Of a stretch of 12,654 nucleotides of DNA, positions 1 through 5,273 are shown in pieces. A program made the translations under genes and the position numbers. The notes under the pieces are model-generated. The model searched no databases. It was given only the letters and a program-made list of their open reading frames with translations, and was not told the DNA's origin. Source of the stretch: Desulfobacteraceae bacterium (GTDB lineage: Bacteria; Desulfobacterota; Desulfobacteria; Desulfobacterales; UBA11574). The first letter of the stretch is position 1. Each line of letters begins with the position of its first letter. The stretch spans positions 1 through 12,654 of the forward strand of contig PKTV01000068.1 in NCBI GenBank assembly GCA_002868985.1, in the 5' to 3' direction.

Positions 1-153
1 AAATACCACCATGATCACTTTCTCCGGGTTCACGATGTCGTATACGATTTCATTTAAAGCAATCGTTATGCCAGCATACGTCATCCCCAAAGAAAAGTTG
101 TAACAATCTGAAATAAAATCATAATTCCAATAAAGATGGGGGGGGAGTGTCAT
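1..153 (-). CDS. Possible 5' end of a truncated hypothetical gene
   Basis: An uninterrupted reading frame of 51 codons runs from an ATG at 153 leftwards off the window, so only the N-terminus would be visible. The peptide starts MTLPPHLYWNYDF and ends VNPEKVIMVVF. The composition (several aromatic residues, an amphipathic middle, a final hydrophobic stretch) looks protein-like, but I recognise no family. There is an in-frame TGA seven codons before the ATG. No Shine-Dalgarno sequence precedes this ATG, and a second in-frame ATG at 84 is preceded only by a G-rich stretch. The frame crosses a run of eight G (138-145 on the plus strand), a place where indels are frequent. It may be a real gene head, the remains of one, or a chance open frame. 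Confidence 0.3.
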   Translation of the reverse strand, partial: MTLPPHLYWNYDFISDCYNFSLGMTYAGITIALNEIVYDIVNPEKVIMVVF

Positions 154-371
154 GAGGCGACAATGAAACTGCCGTCAGTTTTTTTAACAGAATGTAAAAT
201 GGAAATCCGGCAACGAATCGCATCGATGACATATTATTGATCAGTAAAATCGCAAAAGGTATGCCAAGAACGGGTTTTGAAGGTGGTGCAAATAACTCTT
301 TGATAAATCCGATTATTTTTAAAACTTCATTGATGTTTCTCTATGGAAGAAAAAGAATTGATGTCAGCATT

Positions 372-388
372 TTTTACAAATTGTAAAA
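372..388. promoter_or_regulatory. Perfect 8-bp inverted repeat, operator-like
   Basis: TTTTACAA and TTGTAAAA flank a single central A, a 17-bp near-perfect palindrome. The symmetry and length suit binding by a dimeric regulator. The low GC content and absence of a following T-run argue against a terminator. It lies about 320 bp upstream of the crotonase start and about 220 bp upstream of the possible gene at 153, so its target is unclear. Confidence 0.35.
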
Positions 389-471
389 GCAAAATAGGCT
401 GTTGGTCTAATATAGGATCTTATGGATAGTTTTTTTATGAAGACAATGCTGCTTTTTAATGAATTTTTAGC

Positions 472-488
472 GCTGTTTAAAAAACAGC
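472..488. repeat. Inverted repeat GCTGTTT-AAA-AAACAGC
   Basis: A perfect 7-bp inverted repeat with a 3-nt centre. There is no T-run directly after the stem, so an intrinsic terminator is not supported. It could be an operator or a chance palindrome in AT-rich DNA. Confidence 0.3.
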
Positions 489-634
489 AGGCATAAATAT
501 TTCCCTGAATTTTATAAGTTTTCAAAATTACCAATGCGCCATACACGTTTAACGTCGACAAGGAATAAAAGGGTGTTTTCGATTGGTATGGTTCTTGCTG
601 TTTTTTAAATTGTTAAATCGGCGTTCTCTGATGT

Positions 635-648
635 CATGATCTATCATG
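635..648. promoter_or_regulatory. Palindrome CATGAT-CT-ATCATG upstream of the crotonase gene
   Basis: Perfect 6-bp arms separated by 2 bp, ending 59 bp before the crotonase ATG at 708. This is where a repressor or activator of that gene would be expected to bind. I cannot assign it to a known regulator family. Confidence 0.35.
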
Positions 649-671
649 TTTGTAAAGTGCACATATAAAAT

Positions 672-703
672 CCGGTGATAAACCACCGGTTGAAAGGCGG
701 TTT
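672..703 (+). promoter_or_regulatory. Mutually exclusive hairpins at the crotonase ribosome-binding site
   Basis: CCGGTG (672-677) pairs with CACCGG (684-689) across a 6-nt loop, just before the Shine-Dalgarno region AAAGGCGG (693-700). AAACCACC (680-687) can instead pair with GGCGGTTT (696-703), 7 of 8 positions, which would cover the Shine-Dalgarno. The two pairings share bases 684-687, so they cannot form together. This is the geometry of a translational switch; that it works as one is inference only. Confidence 0.35.
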
Positions 704-707
704 TAAA

Positions 708-1481
708 ATGACAAAAAAAGTCCAGCTTGATAAAGAATGTGATTTCTTTACAGCAGAAAGGCTCGATGAAATCGTCATACTCCGCTTAAAAGAAAATCTT
801 CTTTTTCGCGCAACTGATTTAAGTGAAAGAGATAAGGTGATAGATTACCTTGACCAGGTTTCAATAACAGATTCTATCAAGGTCGTCGTTTTTATCAGTT
901 CTCCGGAAGTTAAGGGAAGTGATGAATATTTCGATTTTTATCACCGGGCCTTCTCCTCGAGATTACATGACAAGGATGTTCACAGATTGCACAATGTTTT
1001 TACTCAAATCATCTTAAGAATAGTGGAATTAAATAAAATCGTGGTGCATGCGAACAGCGGGAGTGTAATATCGCTATTTTTAAACTTCAGCCTTGCCTGT
1101 GACTATAGAATCGTCGCTGACAACACGGTTTTTCAGAATCCTTTTTACAAACTGGGACTGGTACCTATCGGCGGTGGCGCTTTTTTTCTCTCCAGACGAT
1201 TAGGTCGCAGCAAGGCTCTGGAAACCCTGTTGTCCGACAAGGATATCACCGCGGATGAAGCCATGAAACTGGGTATTGTAGACAAGGTTGTCCCTCAGGA
1301 AGAACTCGAAAAAGCCGCCGTAGATATGGCACAGTGTTTTGCTCAAAAACCCGCCGGATCATTGGCGGGTCTCAAGAAACTGATAAATTATTCTATGATA
1401 GATTTAAAAGACTACATGGCACTTGAATATAAGGAACTGATAAAGGTATTGGACTCCGGTTTAAAACCCCCTGATCGCTGA
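708..1481 (+). CDS. Crotonase-fold (enoyl-CoA hydratase/isomerase family) protein lacking canonical catalytic residues
   Basis: A 257-residue protein, the usual size of a single-domain crotonase. The ATG at 708 is preferred to the in-frame GTG at 675 because AAAGGCGG lies 7 nt upstream. The C-terminal half aligns well with the family: IVVHANSGSV (111-120) at the oxyanion-hole strand, LACDYRIVAD (129-138), LGLVPIGGG (149-157), RRLGRSKALETLLSDKDITADEA (163-185) and LGIVDKVV (188-195). In rat enoyl-CoA hydratase the catalytic pair is Glu144 and Glu164. By motif alignment these positions are Asn126 and Phe146 here. The glycine-rich GGG(C/A)E loop is also degenerate. The protein may bind acyl-CoA or catalyse another crotonase-type reaction, but ordinary hydratase activity seems unlikely. 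The N-terminal third is divergent. It is the only plus-strand gene and converges on the glycogen synthase gene with an 18-bp gap. The family call is firm; the substrate is unknown. Confidence 0.85.
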   Translation: MTKKVQLDKECDFFTAERLDEIVILRLKENLLFRATDLSERDKVIDYLDQVSITDSIKVVVFISSPEVKGSDEYFDFYHRAFSSRLHDKDVHRLHNVFTQIILRIVELNKIVVHANSGSVISLFLNFSLACDYRIVADNTVFQNPFYKLGLVPIGGGAFFLSRRLGRSKALETLLSDKDITADEAMKLGIVDKVVPQEELEKAAVDMAQCFAQKPAGSLAGLKKLINYSMIDLKDYMALEYKELIKVLDSGLKPPDR

Positions 1482-1499
1482 CTAGTTTTCCCGTGCAAG

Positions 1500-3200
1500 C
1501 TATTCATTTACCCAATGTGTTTTTGGTTGCTGTTTTTCAACATCCCTTTTTCTTTTTGGAAAACGGATAACATTCTGTCCGTCCGGACGTTCTAATGGAA
1601 TGCTATCAACCGTCGGATCTTCTATGTTTGTTTTATAATAACCTTTTTGACTTGAAATTTCATTGATATCAGAAGAATCGATATTCTGCCGGTTTACGAG
1701 TGGCCGCCGGAGCATCTTTTCATAAATATCAATGTATTGTTGCGCGGTGACCCGATGATTAAATGTAGCAGCGCTTTCGGTCATTATTCGGCGGATCTGC
1801 CGTTCTTTGATGTCAGAGGACATCATATAAAACTGCATGGCCTGATCAATGGCCCATGACAGACCGCCTGAATCGAATGTGTTGAACAAAAACCCGTTTC
1901 CCGTATCTTTAGACACGTCCAAATGTGTGACCGAATCGTGAATGCCCCCGGTATCATGAGCCACCGGAAGGGCACCGTAAATAGACCCGATCATCTGTGG
2001 AAGACCGCAGGGTTCAAAGCTTGAAGGCATTAACACAAAATCCGACGCCCCATAAGCCAGGCGGGCCAAACGTTCATTAAAACTACATATTGCCACGCGA
2101 TCTGATAAATTATGTAAACGAACGATATCTTTAAAGTGCCTTTGAAACTCCCCGTCTGCCACAAAAACGATCTCAAGATTCTGTTTCCAATAACGGGCAA
2201 CGACGTCATAAAGTATATCAGCCAGCAACTGGCATCCCTTTTGAACCGGGTCCAGACGGGAAGGCCAAAAAAAGATGGGCGCTTCTGTGTCCTGAATCAA
2301 ACCCAAATTTTTTTGAAACATCCGCTTATTGGTCTTTTTCTCCAAAACATGATTTGCTGGGGAATACATGCAGGGCTGAACCTCATCAATGGATGGGTGA
2401 TAAGAAGGGTCGGGAGCATTTAAAATCCCGACGGCACACCCGGCATTACTTTTGTTGTTCAGCTCTTGCTGCATACAATCTTTCACAAATCCGTGCCGTC
2501 CTTCGATCATTTCTTCCAAAAATTTCGGACTCACGGTATTAACAAAATGGGCTGAAAAAACACCGCTGGCAAGGAAATCTACAGGAACAGCATCCCTTAT
2601 CTGTTCATAAGTGGTCGGGTAATGATCAAAATAAAGGTTTTGCCAGAATGAAGCACCGTCGATACCCCTGTCCTCGATTTCAGCGAGCGTGGTTTTAACC
2701 GTATGGATGTTGTGAATGGTAAATAAACAGGGAATGCCCAATTGTCTGGCCATGGCCGGAATCAGGGCGGTCATCCAGTCATTGCAATGAATTAAATCCG
2801 GCTGAACTTTAGGAACAATATTGTTGATCACCTCTCGCTGATATGCCAGCGAGATTTTAACGTTTTCAAACTCATTACCGGAATAGACATGGTTTAGATA
2901 GAAAAAAGCCCGATCTTGAGCCAGATGAATTCTTTCGTCCGGAACACTGTTTCTTATTTTAACAAACTCCCTCTGAGCAAATGGAGACAAATTGCCGTTG
3001 AATATGGATCGATAGTCCGGAAGGGCAACATGGACATCGGCACCTTGATTGTACAGTGCATTGATCAATGCTGCCGACACATCTGCAAGCCCCCCTGCTT
3101 TAGCATTCAAGCCATTGGAATTTTGACCCATGCCATGGGGGAGATAGGTAACCTCAGGGGTCAATACCAGAACCCGGGGATTCGTTGGAGTATTAATCAT
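1500..3200 (-). CDS. glgA: Glycogen (starch) synthase, GT5 family
   Basis: Transfers glucose from ADP-glucose (typical bacterial donor) to the non-reducing end of alpha-1,4-glucan in the cytoplasm. The protein has 566 residues; the family is usually about 480-500. The N-terminal domain carries the K-x-G-G-L nucleotide-sugar motif (KAGGLADV, 34-41), HCNDWMTALIPA (138-149) and TIHNIH (161-166). The C-terminal GT-B domain carries SRLDPVQKG (314-322, with the Arg and Lys of the phosphate-binding pair) and FEPCGLPQM (396-404) with the catalytic-site Glu397, then DTGGIHDSV (416-424). Odd points: NAPDPSYHPSID (261-272) replaces the usual NGxDxxxWNP stretch, SRLDPVQKG has one residue more than the E. 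coli SRLTSQKG, and there is a polar tail of about 65 residues (after 500) with a basic patch at 548-552. ATG 3200 is preferred to TTG 3236 because AGGAG lies 12 nt upstream. It is the last gene of the cluster, 42 bp after the STAS-like gene. A eukaryotic-type UDP-glucose enzyme is unlikely. Confidence 0.88.
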   Translation of the reverse strand: MINTPTNPRVLVLTPEVTYLPHGMGQNSNGLNAKAGGLADVSAALINALYNQGADVHVALPDYRSIFNGNLSPFAQREFVKIRNSVPDERIHLAQDRAFFYLNHVYSGNEFENVKISLAYQREVINNIVPKVQPDLIHCNDWMTALIPAMARQLGIPCLFTIHNIHTVKTTLAEIEDRGIDGASFWQNLYFDHYPTTYEQIRDAVPVDFLASGVFSAHFVNTVSPKFLEEMIEGRHGFVKDCMQQELNNKSNAGCAVGILNAPDPSYHPSIDEVQPCMYSPANHVLEKKTNKRMFQKNLGLIQDTEAPIFFWPSRLDPVQKGCQLLADILYDVVARYWKQNLEIVFVADGEFQRHFKDIVRLHNLSDRVAICSFNERLARLAYGASDFVLMPSSFEPCGLPQMIGSIYGALPVAHDTGGIHDSVTHLDVSKDTGNGFLFNTFDSGGLSWAIDQAMQFYMMSSDIKERQIRRIMTESAATFNHRVTAQQYIDIYEKMLRRPLVNRQNIDSSDINEISSQKGYYKTNIEDPTVDSIPLERPDGQNVIRFPKRKRDVEKQQPKTHWVNE

Positions 3201-3242
3201 GACCTGCTGCTCCTGTAAGTTTATACCTTTTATCAAACATCA

Positions 3243-3530
3243 TCAGAGTGCGTTGCTGCCTTGCGGGGCAATTGTAGCCCCATACTCTCCGGTGAATGTC
3301 AGACTTTGGGACAGTTTTTTGATAGAATTGTTTTTTTGAAATATATTCAGACCAAAAGGATGAACGGAAGAAAGCGCGCAAGTGTGAATAAAAACCCTTC
3401 CGGTATTGTCGTGATATTTTTCTAAGGTATGGATCAGCTCATAGGCGGACGAACCGTCAAAGTCTCCCATGAGCTTTAGATGAAGATTATCGCTGTTTTG
3501 ATGGGAAAAAATTTTGAAATTTGTTGCCAT
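3243..3530 (-). CDS. Small STAS-like (anti-anti-sigma type) protein without the phospho-serine
   Basis: A 95-residue single-domain protein starting at ATG 3530, with AAGGAG 8 nt upstream; an in-frame start at 3554 lacks this support. The pattern fits a STAS domain: strand LHLKLMGDFDGS (16-27), helix SAYELIHTLEKY (28-39), strand RVFIHT (45-50), then the switch loop SSVHPFGLNIF (54-64) and a C-terminal GEYGATIAP (81-89). In SpoIIAA-type antagonists the loop reads DSSGL and its second Ser is phosphorylated by an anti-sigma kinase. Here the equivalent residues are His57-Pro58-Phe59-Gly60-Leu61, so that site is absent. The protein is therefore probably a constitutive or protein-protein binding STAS module, not part of a classical partner switch. 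It lies 42 bp upstream of glgA and 153 bp after the CBM48 gene, suggesting a role in controlling glycogen synthesis. The fold assignment rests on pattern only. Confidence 0.6.
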   Translation of the reverse strand: MATNFKIFSHQNSDNLHLKLMGDFDGSSAYELIHTLEKYHDNTGRVFIHTCALSSVHPFGLNIFQKNNSIKKLSQSLTFTGEYGATIAPQGSNAL

Positions 3531-3683
3531 TTTTTCACTCCTTATCGTTGCCACACCATTGTATATTCGGTCAAGCCGATGCTTACTTATTGTCCGGCCT
3601 ATGCATTCTTCGATCCTGCCCGATCCGTCTCACCGGACGCGTATGTTGATGAGAGCCGGCCTGCCGAAAGGGGATTGGACGGA

Positions 3684-3980
3684 TTAATCCTTGGACAGGT
3701 TAATAATACTGTTGTAAGTTCCGAAACAGTTTGGGCATAGATGTTCGTTCCGGGGGTCTTCTCTCCACTGCCCATCCACCAGAAACTTGTATTCATAACC
3801 TCCGGGTGCGAGCATCACCGCCTTATTCCACATTCCATTTTCATCCTTTCGCATGGGGTGCTTTTCCGGACTCCAATTGTTAAAATCTCCCATCAAGAGG
3901 ACCTCTTCGGCCTCGGCCGCGTCCAATGAAAATGTCCATCTTCTTCGTTTAATTTTATGATTTGATTTCCCCTTCGGCAT
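3684..3980 (-). CDS. Stand-alone CBM48 glycogen-binding domain protein
   Basis: A 98-residue protein starting at ATG 3980 with an ideal AAGGAGGTG 6 nt upstream. After a basic N-terminus (KGKSNHKIKRRR, 3-14) it is a single carbohydrate-binding module of family 48, the domain found in AMPK beta, isoamylase and branching enzyme. Diagnostic parts are VLLMGDFNNWSP (27-38), the following M-K-D-NGMW (43-51), and PGGYEYKFLVDGQW (59-72), whose Trp and Lys residues contact glucan in AMPK beta. The end, CPNCFGTYNSII (82-93), matches the usual G-x-x-N-S-V-I closing strand but adds a CxxC pair. No catalytic domain is attached. It probably binds glycogen and brings partner proteins to the granule, fitting its place two genes upstream of glgA. 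The Cys-rich small gene is 41 bp upstream. Confidence 0.85.
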   Translation of the reverse strand: MPKGKSNHKIKRRRWTFSLDAAEAEEVLLMGDFNNWSPEKHPMRKDENGMWNKAVMLAPGGYEYKFLVDGQWREDPRNEHLCPNCFGTYNSIINLSKD

Positions 3981-4021
3981 GTCACACCTCCTTGAATAAA
4001 CATCTTTAAAATACCACTTTT

Positions 4022-4192
4022 TTATCCTTTTTCCTTCAGGCAGTATTCGCGCCACAGGCAGTCTTCCCGGTCACAGTTTCCGTCTGCTTTTCCAAAACAT
4101 TCCGCGTTTCCCTCAATGTGCTGGATGCTTCGAATGAGGCGTTTTAAATCCGGGAAATGATCTTTTGAGTTGTTGTCCAAATTGCCTGCCAT
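4022..4192 (-). CDS. 56-residue Cys-rich small protein
   Basis: A short open frame that is easily missed, from ATG 4192 to TAA 4022. An in-frame TAG directly precedes the ATG, so the start cannot lie upstream; the Shine-Dalgarno is weak (GGTAG). The sequence is polar and charged, with a helix-like part DLKRLIRSIQHIEG (15-28) followed by four cysteines spaced C-x7-C-x4-C-x5-C (Cys32, Cys40, Cys45, Cys51) in the stretch ECFGKADGNC...DCLWREYC. Such spacing suits zinc or iron-sulfur binding or disulfides. The regular Cys pattern, the clean end 41 bp before the CBM48 start and the co-orientation argue for a real gene at the head of the glycogen cluster. From memory, short deltaproteobacterial proteins carry a similar CFG...DC-WR..C motif, but I cannot name a family or function. 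Confidence 0.6.
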   Translation of the reverse strand: MAGNLDNNSKDHFPDLKRLIRSIQHIEGNAECFGKADGNCDREDCLWREYCLKEKG

Positions 4193-4595
4193 CTACATCT
4201 ACCGAAATTTCCAACAATCTTTTGATCAATGGGTATGAAAAGAGAAAATCAGCTTCAATAGATTGATGGATTATTTATTATCGACTTTATCGGTTTTGTC
4301 CATAGGGGCACGGCTTCATTTTTTCTGGGGAAATTTCCTACCTGGGAATTCATCCCATGCAACGGAGGAAAAACTCTGGCGATCTGATAGCACCACAATT
4401 GATTTAACGAATTAAATTAACTGTCAATATAAGATGTTAGCAGTGAAGAATCATCGCCATGTGATTTCAAAATAGGAGATGGGTCATCTTCATCGAAATC
4501 CATTTGAATAAGAGCGATGATTGATACTTGATAACCAATAGAGGGATAATGCTCAATCGAGTTTTGTTCGATTTGGGCAGGAGATTGATGAGGGG
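4193..4595. other. Intergenic region with regulatory element copy A
   Basis: About 400 bp between the end of the response-regulator gene and the small Cys-rich gene. It holds copy A of the duplicated element (4282-4358). A weak inverted repeat AATCGA/TCGATT (4555-4573) follows the response-regulator stop but has no T-run, so a terminator is not convincing. On the minus strand TGGACA (at 4297-4302, inside the element) is followed after 16 nt by TAATAA, a weak possible promoter for the glycogen cluster. A 63-codon minus frame (4608-4417) starting with GTG inside the regulator gene has no ribosome-binding site and no recognisable content. Confidence 0.55.
4282..4358 (-). repeat. Duplicated 77-bp intergenic element, copy A
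   Basis: Aligns without gaps to 12481-12557, with about 62 of 77 positions identical by hand count. The best conserved blocks are CGGTTTTGTCCATAGG (4291-4306) and GCTTCATTTTTTCTGGG (4313-4329). It contains GGAAATTTCC (4329-4338, perfect palindrome) and a hairpin TGGGA-ATTCA-TCCCA (4343-4357). It ends 89 bp 5' of the first gene of the glycogen cluster. I mark it on the minus strand because both copies precede minus-strand genes. It may be a promoter/operator module, a 5'-UTR RNA element or a dispersed intergenic repeat. Confidence 0.75.
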
Positions 4596-5273
4596 TTATT
4601 CTTTCCACAAATCGACGTCGATAAGACCAAGCTTTGCAGCATAACGGGCCAACTCGATCGTGCTGTGTAGATCGAGCTTTTTCATGATGCTGTGACGGTG
4701 GTTTTCAACCGTTTTGGGGCTGATGAAAAGTTTATCTGCAACCTGGGCTGTAGACAGTCCTTCGGCCAAAAGGCCCATGACTTCCTGTTCCCGTGCGGTA
4801 AGCAAGTCATAGCCGGTACCCGAAATGGCGACCTGCTTTTCCGGCAAACCGATAAGTTTTTTGACCACCTGATGGGAAACCGAAGTGTCCATAAAATAAT
4901 GTCCCTTCAACACATACTCAATTCCTTCTAAAAGCAAATCCGCAGCCGATTCCTTTATCAGATAACCCATGGCACCGGACTGAAATGCTTTTACGATATA
5001 GTCTATTTTGGAATGCATGCTGACAACCATGATACGAATTTTGGAGGAACATCTTAAGATATCACCGATCAAAACAAGTCCTCTTACATCCGGAAGCCCG
5101 ACATCCAACAAAACCAGATCGGGCTTGAACTCTTTGACCATTTGAAGTCCTTGACTGCCGGTGCCTGCTTCCCCGACGATTTCATACCTGGGATTGTGTC
5201 CGACAATCGTTTTAAGACCTTCCCGAAAAAGGGGATGGTCGTCAATGATTAATATGCGCTTCTTTTGACTCAC
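4596..5273 (-). CDS. NarL/FixJ-type response regulator
   Basis: A 225-residue transcription factor. The receiver domain (residues 5-122) has the acidic pair Asp11-Asp12, the phospho-acceptor Asp57 in LLDVGLPD, Ser85 at the switch Ser/Thr position and Lys107 in YLIKES. The C-terminal LuxR-type helix-turn-helix occupies about 156-215: LTAREQEVMGLLAEGLS, then VADKLFISPKTVENHRHSIMKKL with the usual recognition helix. All residues expected for phosphorylation are present, so phosphorylation probably drives dimerisation and DNA binding. The start is GTG 5273, supported by AGGAG 7 nt upstream. It overlaps the end of the HisKA_3 kinase gene by 32 bp, which implies translational coupling and makes that kinase the likely partner (HisKA_3 with NarL-type regulators is the classical pairing). 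It is the last gene of the signalling operon; its targets are unknown, the downstream glycogen cluster being a possibility. Confidence 0.93.
   Translation of the reverse strand: MSQKKRILIIDDHPLFREGLKTIVGHNPRYEIVGEAGTGSQGLQMVKEFKPDLVLLDVGLPDVRGLVLIGDILRCSSKIRIMVVSMHSKIDYIVKAFQSGAMGYLIKESAADLLLEGIEYVLKGHYFMDTSVSHQVVKKLIGLPEKQVAISGTGYDLLTAREQEVMGLLAEGLSTAQVADKLFISPKTVENHRHSIMKKLDLHSTIELARYAAKLGLIDVDLWKE

Larger units (their letters stand above)
154..707. other. AT-rich gene-free stretch with inverted repeats
   Basis: About 550 bp upstream of the crotonase gene with no convincing coding frame on either strand. The stretch is clearly richer in A and T than the genes. It contains three perfect short inverted repeats (372-388, 472-488, 635-648) and a GC-rich hairpin next to the ribosome-binding site (672-703), listed separately. 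No clear paired -35/-10 promoter was found; TATAAA at 665-670 is a possible -10 hexamer but lacks a good partner. Confidence 0.6.

Noticed and set aside
364..561. 65-codon minus-strand frame in the AT-rich leader region
   Set aside because: Low-complexity composition, no ribosome-binding site and no family resemblance. It overlaps the inverted repeats and looks like chance.
675..707. GTG 675 as start of the crotonase gene
   Set aside because: The extra 11 codons overlap the hairpin and ribosome-binding site; the ATG at 708 has a well-spaced Shine-Dalgarno.
2136..3218. Plus-strand open frames of 60-100 codons inside glgA
   Set aside because: They are antisense to a clearly coding glycogen synthase gene and have no independent support.
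3531..3683. GC-rich 153-bp gap between the CBM48 and STAS genes as a promoter or small gene
   Set aside because: Direct GATCC-type repeats are present but there is no coding frame with a ribosome-binding site, no properly spaced -35/-10 pair and no clean terminator.
4555..4573. Inverted repeat AATCGA/TCGATT after the regulator gene as a terminator
   Set aside because: Weak AT-rich stem with no following T-run.
4417..4608. 63-codon minus-strand frame overlapping the end of the NarL-type regulator gene
   Set aside because: It starts with a GTG inside the regulator gene, has no ribosome-binding site and shows no recognisable motif. Kept only as a remote possibility.
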